Source: a virus. Taken from it: DNA of 21,571 nt. Each line of letters begins with the position of its first letter. Positions within the stretch are counted from its first letter, which is position 1. Positions 8,355 through 17,300 of this stretch are shown piece by piece. The notes under the pieces are model-generated. The model ran no database searches and was not told where the DNA came from. It saw nothing but the letters and a program-made list of their open reading frames with translations. The translations under genes and the position numbers were made by a program. The DNA is taken from positions 1-21,571 of IMG/VR virus record IMGVR_UViG_3300047323_000339; one strand, given 5' to 3'.

Positions 8355-8379
8355 CCCTTTCCTTGGCTCAAGGAGAGGG
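8355..8379 (+). repeat. 11-bp hairpin with three-base loop in the ATPase leader
   Basis: CCCTTTCCTTG (8355-8365) pairs with CAAGGAGAGGG (8369-8379) along all 11 positions (one G-T wobble), with loop GCT. It sits 19 bases before the ATG at 8399, upstream of the GGGAG site at 8388-8392. It contains the dispersed motif TTTCCTTGGCTC. There is no T run after it, so a terminator is unlikely. Confidence 0.7.
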
Positions 8380-8398
8380 GTAGCACAGGGAGAAACAC

Positions 8399-9169
8399 AT
8401 GAGCGAAGTGCAAGAAGACGATGTGCAGAGCATCGGCGAAGTCAACGACCAGCTGGTACTGGTTGCCGGCTTCTCTGGCGAAGGCAAGAGCGCATCGCTG
8501 CGCAACATCCGGAACCAGGAAAGGTGGATGTACCTGAACTGCGAAGCAGGCAAGCGTCTGCCCTTTCGCAACAAGTTCGATGCGTACCGGATCACCGATC
8601 CGTACCAGGTGCACGAGGCATTCGATGCGGCCATCGCGGGCCAGCTCGACTACGAGCCCGAAGGCATCATCATCGACAGCTCGACGTTTCTCATGGACAT
8701 GTTCGAGTCGCAGTACATCCTGAACTCGGCCAACACCATGCAGGCCTGGGGCCAATATGCCCAGTTCTTCAAGGTGCTGATGCAGCAGAAGGTGACGAGC
8801 TTCGGCAAGCCCGTAGTCATCATTGCCCACCTGCTGGATGAGCTCGATGAAAAGAACATGGAGATCAAGACCAAAGTACCGGTCAAGGGCTCTCTCAAGA
8901 ACAACGGCATCGAGGCTTACTTCTCGACTGTCGTCGTTGCCAAGAAAGTTCCGATCAAGGAACTGGAGAAGTATGGCAGCAAGCTCCTCGACATCACCGA
9001 GGAAGAGCGGGAACTGGGCTTCAAGCACGTGTACCAGACCCGTACCACGAAGCAGACGACAGGCTATCGGGTGCGCAGCCCGATGGGCATGTTCGACAAG
9101 GCAGAGACGTACATCGACAACGATGCACAGAAGCTGCTGGATCACCTGAACGAGTTCTACGACCTCTAA
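8399..9169 (+). CDS. RecA-superfamily P-loop ATPase, Sak4-like (N4 gp44-like)
   Basis: 256-residue ATPase. Walker A is G24FSGEGKS (K30), Walker B IIIDSST (D93), and VVIIAHLLDE at about residues 138-147 fits the third core strand of RecA-like folds. This compact form, with no DNA-repair RecA extensions, is typical of Sak4-type phage proteins, which promote single-strand annealing or recombination and usually lie beside an SSB gene, as here. Start supported by GGGAG 6 bases upstream. Probably works with the SSB and the RuvC-like nuclease. The P-loop call is secure; the recombinase role is inferred. Confidence 0.88.
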   Translation: MSEVQEDDVQSIGEVNDQLVLVAGFSGEGKSASLRNIRNQERWMYLNCEAGKRLPFRNKFDAYRITDPYQVHEAFDAAIAGQLDYEPEGIIIDSSTFLMDMFESQYILNSANTMQAWGQYAQFFKVLMQQKVTSFGKPVVIIAHLLDELDEKNMEIKTKVPVKGSLKNNGIEAYFSTVVVAKKVPIKELEKYGSKLLDITEEERELGFKHVYQTRTTKQTTGYRVRSPMGMFDKAETYIDNDAQKLLDHLNEFYDL

Positions 9170-9215
9170 ACCAACGAACTCAAAACATCAATCAACGGAA
9201 CCAAAAGAAAACATT

Positions 9216-9995
9216 ATGAGCACTCTGTTCGGCAACCTCAGCAGCGAAGGCCTCGAAGAATCCACCGACCGTCTGGGTGGTGGCTTCGGCCCGCGTGACA
9301 GCGACATCTACGACTTCGAAATCAAGGCCATGTACGCCGGCCAGTCGGCAACGCCGGGTTCGCAAGCACGTTCGATCACCTTCATCGGCACGGAAGGTGG
9401 CAAGGAATACCGCGAAACGTTCTGGATCACGAACGCCAAGGGCGAGAACTTCTTCCTCGCCAAGGACAAGGACGGCAAGCCCACGGGCAAGAAGTCGCCC
9501 CTGCCGGGTTTCACCATCGTCGATGACATCTGCCAGATCGCGACCGGCAAGCCGCTCTCGGAGCAGGATGCCGAGGACAAGATCGTCCAGGTCTGGGAAG
9601 ACGGCAGGCAGGTCAACAAGTCGGTGCCGATGCTCATCGACGCCATCGGCCAGCACGTGGCACTCGGCGTGATCCGCCGCAAGGTCAACAAGAACGCCAA
9701 GAATGACGCAGGCGTGTACGTTCCGACCGCGGAAGAGCGCGAAGAGAACGCCACCGACAAGGTGTTCCACCCGGAACTGAAGTTGACCATCGTCGAAGCC
9801 AAGGCCGGTTCGGACGTGGCCACCTTCTGGGATGCGTGGCTCGACCTGAACAAGGGCAAGACGCAGGACCGCCGCAAGATCAAGGACGGTCAGGCAGGCG
9901 CAGCAGGTGCCCCGCAATCGAACCGTGCAGCAGCGCCGGCTCCGGCTGCAGGCGGTGACGCTGCTCCGCGCAAGTCGCTGTTCGGCAAGAAGTAA
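9216..9995 (+). CDS. Single-stranded DNA-binding protein, N4 gp45 type
   Basis: 259 residues, close to the 265 of N4 SSB, and in the N4 gene position. Residues about 30-215 form the presumed OB-fold body (YDFEIKAMYAG, ITFIGTEGGKEYRETFWI, FHPELKLTIVEAKAG). Residues about 220-252 are an Ala/Pro/Gly-rich disordered linker, ending in RKSLFGKK. The tail is basic, unlike the acidic tail of bacterial SSBs. In N4 the SSB coats replicating DNA, takes part in recombination and activates host RNA polymerase at late promoters through contact with the beta' subunit; the basic tail may serve this. The gene follows a 46-base A-rich leader without a clear Shine-Dalgarno. The N-terminus also carries STLFGNL, echoing the tail. 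Confidence 0.9.
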   Translation: MSTLFGNLSSEGLEESTDRLGGGFGPRDSDIYDFEIKAMYAGQSATPGSQARSITFIGTEGGKEYRETFWITNAKGENFFLAKDKDGKPTGKKSPLPGFTIVDDICQIATGKPLSEQDAEDKIVQVWEDGRQVNKSVPMLIDAIGQHVALGVIRRKVNKNAKNDAGVYVPTAEEREENATDKVFHPELKLTIVEAKAGSDVATFWDAWLDLNKGKTQDRRKIKDGQAGAAGAPQSNRAAAPAPAAGGDAAPRKSLFGKK

Positions 9996-9999
9996 CGCC

Positions 10000-10557
10000 A
10001 TGAAGATCCGTGTCTGCGGCATGGATCCCTCAATGAGAAATTGGGGGATCGCAGAAGCTGACCTGGATCTGGATTCTGGCGTGCTTGATACACCGATCCT
10101 CTCCCTGGTTCAGGGGGAGGATCTCGAAGGGAAGCAGGTTCGCCAGAACTCCAGTGATGTCCACCTGGCCACGACGCTGTGCAAAGGGGTGTTCCCCGCT
10201 GCACGCCGGTCCAAGGTGATCTTCGTCGAAGTGCCGGTTGGATCCCAATCGGCCTACGGCATGAAGTCCTACGGGATCGTCTGTGGGGTGCTCGGTGCCC
10301 TTCGAGCAGAAGGCCACGAGATCATCCAGGTGAGCGCCTTGGACGTGAAGGAGATCTTCACGGGCAAGAAAGACGCCACCAAGAAACAGATGATCGCCCA
10401 GGCAGTAACGGAGTATCCGGCAGCGAACTTCCCCGTGCACAACGGCAAGATCAGCGCCGCGAAAGCAGAACATTGCGCAGACGCCATAGCAGCCATTCAC
10501 GCGGGTGTGCAGACACCCATGTTTCAAAATCTCATGCGACTTTTCGCAAAGGTGTAA
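10000..10557 (+). CDS. RuvC-like Holliday-junction resolvase / RNase H-fold nuclease
   Basis: 185 residues from the ATG at 10000, 4 bases after the SSB stop. RuvC-type motifs: CGMDPSMRNWG (D9), VIFVEVPVG (E77) and AEHCADAIAA (E157, D161), giving the D-E-(E/D)-D set of a two-metal RNase H-fold nuclease. The segment GMKSYGIVCGVLGALR fits the helix after the second strand. Expected to cleave branched DNA from replication and recombination before packaging. The frame is open upstream to 9907, but that extension is Arg/Gln-rich and lies inside the SSB gene, so it is rejected. Codons 32-42 span a long perfect hairpin (10095-10123). Confidence 0.9.
   Translation: MKIRVCGMDPSMRNWGIAEADLDLDSGVLDTPILSLVQGEDLEGKQVRQNSSDVHLATTLCKGVFPAARRSKVIFVEVPVGSQSAYGMKSYGIVCGVLGALRAEGHEIIQVSALDVKEIFTGKKDATKKQMIAQAVTEYPAANFPVHNGKISAAKAEHCADAIAAIHAGVQTPMFQNLMRLFAKV
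10095..10123 (+). repeat. 13-bp hairpin with three-base loop inside the RuvC-like gene
   Basis: GATCCTCTCCCTG (10095-10107) pairs with CAGGGGGAGGATC (10111-10123) at all 13 positions (one G-T wobble) around loop GTT. It contains the dispersed motif (CTCTCCCTGGTTC, 10099-10111) and encodes the tolerant segment SLVQGED. A 13-bp stem in coding sequence is unlikely by chance. Confidence 0.75.
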
Positions 10558-10559
10558 AG

Positions 10560-11075
10560 ATGCAGATCATCATCGTCGAAGCAGAAATCAAGCAGGCCAT
10601 CAAAGACCTCATCCTCAACCAGATGAGCATCAAGGAAGGCATGGATGTCGAGATTGACCTGAAGGCTACCCGTGGTGAAGCGGGCTTCATGGCCACCATC
10701 GACATCGTGCCGGCTAAGGCCGCAGCACCGGTCAAGGCAGAAGCGCCGGCAGCCCCGATTGCCAAGCCGGTCACCAAGACCGTCGAAGTGAAGAAGGAAA
10801 CGCCGGCACCGAAGGCAGTCGAACTCCCGACGTTCACGCCGGAAGCGGAAGTGCCGGTCAGCCAGGGAAAGGCAGAGACGCCGGCAGAAGAGCCGCCCGT
10901 CGAGGGGATGATCGAGACTTCGGACTCGACGAGTACCGAGACTGCTGGCCCTGGCAGCGAAGCAGCAGCCGAGCCGAGCTCGACGGAACCGCAAGCTGAG
11001 CAAGACCAGTCGGCAGAAGCGAAGCCCGCAGGCCGTAGCCTCTTCGGCAATCTGAAGCGCGTGTCGAACAGCTGA
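10560..11075 (+). CDS. Small folded domain with long disordered tail ending in an LFG peptide
   Basis: 171 residues from the ATG at 10560, two bases after the RuvC-like stop, with AAAGG at 10548-10552. Residues 1-50 look folded: alternating strand and helix with KQAIKDLILNQM and DVEIDLKATRGEAGFMATIDI. This RG-x-x-G-x-x-A-x-IDI ending is seen in small phage proteins of unknown function. Residues about 51-155 are low complexity, rich in Ala, Pro, Glu, Lys and Thr, and surely disordered. The end GRSLFGNLKRVSNS repeats the peptide at both ends of the SSB (STLFGNL, KSLFGKK), suggesting a shared docking peptide. Function unknown. The frame extends upstream to 10179 inside the RuvC-like gene; that part is not credible. 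Confidence 0.8.
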   Translation: MQIIIVEAEIKQAIKDLILNQMSIKEGMDVEIDLKATRGEAGFMATIDIVPAKAAAPVKAEAPAAPIAKPVTKTVEVKKETPAPKAVELPTFTPEAEVPVSQGKAETPAEEPPVEGMIETSDSTSTETAGPGSEAAAEPSSTEPQAEQDQSAEAKPAGRSLFGNLKRVSNS

Positions 11076-11254
11076 TGAATCCGCTGGCAGTCGTCATCCT
11101 CGTGGTGGCGGCTGTGGTTGGTCTCACAGTTGCCATCATCGCAGCAGCCCCCTACATCGCCATGGGCATTGTGGCAGTGGGGGTAGTCTACGCCGTACTG
11201 AGCCAGGGGAAAGACGAGGATGATCCTCCCCCTGGCCCACCTACGGTAAGATGA
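11075..11254 (+). CDS. 59-residue protein with two transmembrane helices
   Basis: The ATG overlaps the stop of the previous gene (TGATG at 11073-11077), a coupling arrangement. Residues 4-25 (LAVVILVVAAVVGLTVAII and onward) and 27-42 (YIAMGIVAVGVVYAVL) are membrane segments. The C-terminus SQGKDEDDPPPGPP is acidic and proline-rich. With a very short N-terminus and a short turn between helices, both ends probably face the same side. Size and topology would suit a small holin or an inner-membrane factor, but there is no lysis gene nearby and N4-like lysis genes usually lie elsewhere, so no function is assigned. The tail codons overlap a reverse copy of the dispersed motif (11198-11213). Confidence 0.72.
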   Translation: MNPLAVVILVVAAVVGLTVAIIAAAPYIAMGIVAVGVVYAVLSQGKDEDDPPPGPPTVR

Positions 11255-11258
11255 AGTC

Positions 11259-11277
11259 CTCACCCTGAGAAAGTGAG
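11259..11277 (+). other. First of two hairpins with a shared nine-base loop
   Basis: CTCAC (11259-11263) pairs with GTGAG (11273-11277) around loop CCTGAGAAA. It lies just after the small membrane-protein gene. The loop differs at one of nine positions from the loop of the terminator 26 bases further on, although the stems are unrelated. Confidence 0.5.
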
Positions 11278-11291
11278 AGATGCAGTAGTAC

Positions 11292-11330
11292 AAAACCCCC
11301 AAGCCTGAGAGACTTGGGGGTTTTTCTTTT
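11292..11330 (+). terminator. Rho-independent terminator between converging genes
   Basis: CCCCCAAG (11296-11303) pairs with CTTGGGGG (11313-11320) around loop CCTGAGAGA, followed by TTTTTCTTTTT. A preceding AAAA (11292-11295) extends the stem and gives a short T run on the other strand, so it may act in both directions. It ends the rightward replication block and abuts the vRNAP stop codon (11330-11332, minus strand). Confidence 0.92.
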
Positions 11331-14300
11331 TACCGGCTCAGGATGTTCTCCAGTGGCAGCATCATCGGGGCGTGGAACAGTTGCCCGAAGCCGAAGCTGT
11401 AGTGGAGTTTCCCACTCGCCGCCTGCGTGAAGATGTTATCCGTGATCGGCGTGCCAATCGAGCCAAGGAGCGGAGGGGTCGGCGCCAGTCCCGCCAGCAG
11501 CGCATGCACCGGGTTATTCCGGATCATGCTCAAGGCCACCTTGGCCGAACGGATCTTGAAGTTGTAGAACCACATCAGACCCATCGACTCGACATAACCC
11601 CGGAAGCGGCCCGGCAGACGATCGTAGTTCACGTACTCTTCGGTCACTCGAGCCAGTGCGTATTCGCGGCTCTGCTTCTTACGCTTGGTCAGATCGTCAT
11701 ACAGAATCGCCTTGGCGAGGAAGTCCCCGTACTCCACCGCCGTCTGCATGCCCTTGAAGAGCGCCGTGTCCTTGGTGATCATCGCATAGCGGCCTGCGGT
11801 GCGAATACCTGCCGGCAGCTGGTTCACCTTGCGCTCGAAGTACTCGCTCAAGCGGCCCGAGGTGAGCTCCACTTCCTCGGCGGTGGCCTGACCATCGGAG
11901 ATGGCGGAGAACTCACCCGCTTCGATCAGCGGCCAGATCGAGAGACGCTTGTGCGAATCCCGGATCGACTGGATCTCGGCCTTGAGCTTACGCGCCACAT
12001 CCACCTTGCCCTGACCTTCGGCGGCACGCAGCTCCGCATCAGCTTCGATACGGCGCAGCTCGGAGGCAACGTAGGCCTTCACCTCAGCCGTTTTTCTGGG
12101 CATGCCGGTGATGATGTCCTTGATCGGCACACCACGGGAGGCGAGCTGGTAAGCGTTGGACACCAGGTTGGAGATCGGCACCACCACCGACTTGACGACG
12201 ATCATCGTCTTGGCATCGGATACGAAGTTCTGCCACTTCTTTTCCGCCGTCACCGCATACTGGTAGGCCTTGTTCCCGAACACCGACATGGCGATACGCT
12301 GAACCTGCTTCTGCGTATCGTCAGACCAGCGGGAGTTGCCTGTCCACGCATCGCCCACCGAGGCCGAGCGGTAGCCCAGTGCATCGTTGAGCATATCCCG
12401 GCGCACGAAAAACTGCTTGCCGAACTTCTGCTGGATCTGTTGCTTCATGGCCGGTGTGATCAGCTTCACCGCATCCGCCAGCACCGGATCCTTTGCCAGC
12501 TCACGCTTGTCGAACACATCGATGTAGCGGTCTTTGTTAGCTGCATCCTTGGCCATGTCTGCGTCATACATATCGGCCAGACGGTCAATCAGTTGCGTGT
12601 TGTAGTGGGAAGCCAGTTCCTCTTCCACCTGACGGCCACGCCACACGCCGAGCATCTCATGCAGACGGGTGTTGAACTGCAACTTGCTGTTCACCATCTC
12701 CGGATTCAGCGACCGTTCGTAGGCGACCACTTCGCCTTGATCGTTGAAGATCGGCAGCAAGTGTTCCTTGTCCCCTTCCAGACCTGCGGAGACCAGCGAC
12801 TGGATGCGGCTCACTTCCTTGGGACTCGTGATCCGGCCAGCAGACGCCATCTGCGAGTAACCCGACGCCACATCTACACCACCCGCAGTCTGACGAACAT
12901 TCTGCAAGATGCCCTGCTGGAACGCATTGCGACCAGAGACCGGCAGGAAGTAGTAACCCTTCTTGGTCTTTCCTGGCTCAGCGCGGCTGCCTTCGTAGTC
13001 ACCGATGCGCACATACGAACGCTTGGTGAGTTCCGCGTACTCCGAGTCATCGGCGACGATCAGTGACGTACCGGCCTGCTGCACTTGGGGAATGTAACCC
13101 TTGAAGTGATTCAGCAGTGCGCGGTCATTGGACTGAGCCTTGGTCATCTCATCTGCACGCTGACCTTGCAGGTAGGACAGGGCAAACTTCATACCCTTCT
13201 CTTCCTGGTTCGCCAGCATCGAGAGCTTCATGTGCTCGACATCATCGAGCTGCTCCAGCGCATAGAGCGAGGTGAGCATGTCGATGGGCTTGACCAGATC
13301 CTTGCTGGCCTTGCTGACCAGCCAGTTGGGCGTGCCGGCCATGCGGGCAATCGCATGGGCATTGCGCAACAGATCCGACGAAGTCTGACCCGTCACCATG
13401 TACTTGGCGAGCTCCTGCATCTTCTTCTTGCGGAAGTCGAAGTAGGGCTTGTCCAGTGACTGGATCTGGTCTTCCAGTTCCTTGATCTTGGTTTCGCGTG
13501 CCTTGCGATCCTTGAGCATCGACAACACTTCGTTCTGCGACATCCCTTGAGCCAGGGAAGCGAGATCGGTCTTGCCCATGCCCTTATGCAGCAGATCCCA
13601 CTCAGCTTCCGTGAGATTCCTGCTGAACTGCTTGGCGATGATCTTGGGCACTTCCTCGCGGAACTGCTGACGCATCTTCTGGACCATCGAGCGCACGGCC
13701 TTGATCATGTCGTAGACCTCGGCATTCGAGGCGACACGACCGATCATGTCGTGGATCAGATCGGTGAAAGGCTTGAACGCCTGGATCTTGTTGGCATAGG
13801 TGAGCATCCCCTCTGCCACGATACCGGCCTGCTCCTCGTTGATGATCGCCGCAAACAGGCGTGTCGAATTCGTACCCAGACGCACCAGCTTGTTGCTGGT
13901 CTGCGTGTCGATCTTGTCCGCCTTCTGAACCAGGAAGCGAGCGAGATCGCCCATGCCCTGCACCATATAGTCATTGGCCGAGTCGATGACCCCGCCGCTA
14001 TTCTTCAGGTACAGGTCCATGGCCGTCTGGCGCTCCTGTGCCAGATCCACGAAGCGTGCCGAGAGCGCATCCATCGCTGCGAGCACATCCGGGCTCTTGC
14101 GCTCACCCGACAGACGCCGGCCCAGTGCATCGAGGGTGTCGGTGGCGAAGTTCTCCAGCGCCTGATCCACACGGGACTCCGCATCCGAGCGAGCCTGCTT
14201 CTCGGTGGCGATCTTCGCCAGCACGCTGCGGAAGTGGTCGTTGGTCATCGCCAGCGCCATGAACGTGGGCAGCAGCGTCGAACGGCCCTTCGAGTCGTAC

Positions 14301-17300
14301 TCTTCGAAGATGTCACCGCGGATCGCATCGACCTTTTCCTGAGCGTCATGGCGACGCTGGTTCGGATCGAGCTCGTTGGGATCCTCCATCATCGTGGCAT
14401 CGAGATGCTTGTTCACGAGCGACCAGAGCTGGTGCATGCGAGCCAGCACATTCGGATCGAAGTGCGCTTCAGTAACGAGGCCGGCCACGATCTGATGGAA
14501 CGTGGTCTTCTCCTGCAACGTCATCGGGAAGACCGTGGCGAATGCGTTGGACAGGCGTGTGCCTTGCTGCTGTGCCAGATGCTTGGCCTCGTACTGACGG
14601 CGCAGCATCTCCGGCACGTTGCCCTTGGCATCGGCCACCCAGTTGGTGATGGTGCGGTCGAACATGTCACCGAGCTCAGCCAGACGCTGATCATTGCCGT
14701 ACTGGGCGTTCTGGTATAGGACGGTGTCGCGCATCATCTGACCCATGGTCGGCTGAGCCGTGAGGACCACCTGCGTGTTGAACTGCAGGTGACTGAACAT
14801 GTCCTCACCCGGCGTCTTGACCAGCTGCTTGCCGAAGACGATCTGACGCAGCCAGTCGATCACCGACTGGGCCATCTTCACCAGCGGATGCGCATCGACC
14901 TTCTTCTGGAGCGCTGCGAGCTGCTGGTTGGCCAGACCCCAGGCCATGTACTCGTTCAGTGCCGCAGCCGAACGGGTGGCCGGATCGAGATCGGGATTGT
15001 TCAGCGCCGTGTTGATGGCGGTGAAGGCGTTGTGATACGCCACCTGCATCTCACGGGGCAGCGAGTCGATGTCGTCATTCAGACCCAGGAACTGCTGCAT
15101 CAGCGTTTCCAGGTTCTGGATCGCTTCTTCCACGTGCGTGTGATTCTTGCCCAGGTTCTCGCCGTTGTAGTAGGCGAGCACCGCCTTCATCGTGGCAGCG
15201 TGGATCAGCTCGTGCGTGAGCGTCTCCGAAGACGGATTGACGATCCAGACCTGCTGGCGGCCCGGCATCGTGAAACCCTGCACGTTCGGATTGGCCAGGT
15301 TCGCTGCATCGACCTTCATCGCACCCAGCGACTCGTTGTAGGCGGTGAGCTGCTCCCGGTTGCCGTGGATCAGCGTGTAGCCATCTGCCTGCATCGAGCG
15401 TGCAATGTGCTCGAGCATCACCGCCTGTTCACGCGGCAGACGCTCGAGCACATTGCCGATCAGGTTCCTCACCCCATCGAAGCGCCAGATCTTCACACCC
15501 GTGCGGTGCGGCTCGCCAGCTGCGGCCAGACCCGTGTTCAGGGCTTCACTGGTTCGCGGTGCCTTCTCGTTTTGCGCATCGATCTTCGCCTGCTCTTCAG
15601 CGGTGAGCTCGGTGATGCGGGCTGCGATCTCGTCAGGAGACGCCGCTGCATCGATGCTCTCCTTACCGCCGATACGGTGCGGCGAGCTGGCGCCGGCCAT
15701 CTGGTCGATGGTGACGTTGACCCGCATCAATGCACGGTGACGAGCGTCCACCGCATCGGAGCCAGAGGAAAGATCCTCACCCAGCGTCTGCAGGGCTGCG
15801 ATGACTTTCGCCGGGGGATTGCGCTTCAGTCCCTTGTCGGTGGCCGCGAACGGGCCATAGAGTGCTGCGACCAGTGCCTTGTGCAGATCCGAGCCGAAGG
15901 TGACTTCGGTCGCCGGAATATGGGCGAGGAACGTCTGGTACGCACGGCTCACGGCCTTCAACGGATTGCCCGTCATCGCCGTCCATGCCGCCTCGTTGGC
16001 CTGCTTCGACCCCTGCTCGATGTCGGACAGGGCGAAGTGAATCCCGTCGAAGATGTTCAGGTGATTGCCCACCACACCCGGCATCGTTGAGAACGACTGG
16101 ATCATGCGGCCATCACCCATGCCGATATTGATCGAGGCGGGGCCGGCCACCCCGATATTGCCCGGACCATTGAGCACAGCCGGTGCACGGTAGCGGTCGG
16201 ACAGTGCCGAGCCAAACGACTCCACCTGGGGCGTGACCCGCTGCTTGCCCGACATGTAGAAGGTCTGGCCCGGTGCCTCGATATACGGCGAGAGATTGCG
16301 GACTGACTTCTGGATCTCGTCCAGTTGCTTCTGCGAGAGGTAGTCGCCCTTGCGGTAATCGGTTGCCTTCGGGTCATCCTGTCGTGCTTTCAGGGCTGCG
16401 TCCACGGCCTGGTTGTAGGCGTATTCCTGAAAGATCGATTGAACTTGCGTGGCCTGCTGCACCATCTGCATGGCATCGAACACGTCCTGCCCCACCACCG
16501 CACCGATGGAAGCGCGCATCGGATCGACGAAGAGCATACGAATGTTCTTCTGGATCGTCTGACGATCCATCGGACCAAAAGTGAACTCCGTCATCTTCTG
16601 GTTCTTCGTGTCCCGCTCTTTATTCTCAGCGAGGATCAGTTCGTCAGTCTCACCCTTGTCCACGACCCGGTCCATCAAGGCCTTGAGCGAGGTGTTGAGA
16701 ATCTCGTTCTTTTCCTTCTGCTCAGGACCGAAGAGCTCGCCGATCTTCCAGTTGTTTTGCAGCGCCTTGGACATCTGCGCATAGACGGCATCCGTGAGCA
16801 TGCCGGCAATCTTGTTGGCGATGCCGTTCGGACCTGACGAATACATGGTCACGGTCAGCGGATTCTTGGCGATGTCCCGGCCCATCTCCACACCCGTGCT
16901 GCCATCGAACTTGATGACGTTATCGCCCAGCAGCACATTCATCACTTTCAGCAGGTGTGCAAGCTGCTCACGCACATCGGCATCCATGCCCGAACCTTCC
17001 TGCAGCAATTCGCTCAGGGTCTGGTTCAGGTTGTTGGCCGTGGCCTTGTACAGATCGACCGGATCCTTGATGAACTGCAGACCTGCCGTGTTCGTCTGGC
17101 TGTCGCCAAAGAGCACACCGCCACGGGACAGGTTGATGACTTCATTGGCCGTCATCTTGCCGCGGCCAAACATGGCCATGGCCATGATCGGACCATTGGT
17201 CTTGCCATCGGCTTCCAGATAGAGCTTGGTCTTGAACTTCGACAGATCATCGCCGTTCTGTTGCGCCAGCTCGTACTTGGCCTGTTGCAGCACAGCGTAG

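Noticed and set aside
9907-9999. Upstream extension of the RuvC-like gene
   Set aside because: Lies in another frame of the SSB gene, is Arg/Gln-rich, and the catalytic first strand begins right after the ATG at 10000.
4160-10022. Minus-strand open frames across the replication genes (4160-5146, 5195-6136, 6700-7614, 8243-9145, 9192-10022)
   Set aside because: Same antisense effect. Each lies opposite a plus-strand gene with recognisable domains or a good start, and none has motifs of its own.
8355-10123. Calling the hairpins at 8355 and 10095 vRNAP promoters
   Set aside because: The three-base loop fits N4 promoters, but the stems (11 and 13 bp) are longer than 5-7 bp, and early vRNAP promoters are expected at the left end of the genome. 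Kept as unexplained hairpins.
10179-10559. Upstream extension of the disordered-tail gene
   Set aside because: It is an out-of-frame reading of the RuvC-like gene; the ATG at 10560 has a suitable ribosome binding site and starts a folded domain.
11075-11254. Naming the small membrane protein a holin
   Set aside because: Topology would allow it, but there is no endolysin or spanin beside it and no family resemblance I recognise.
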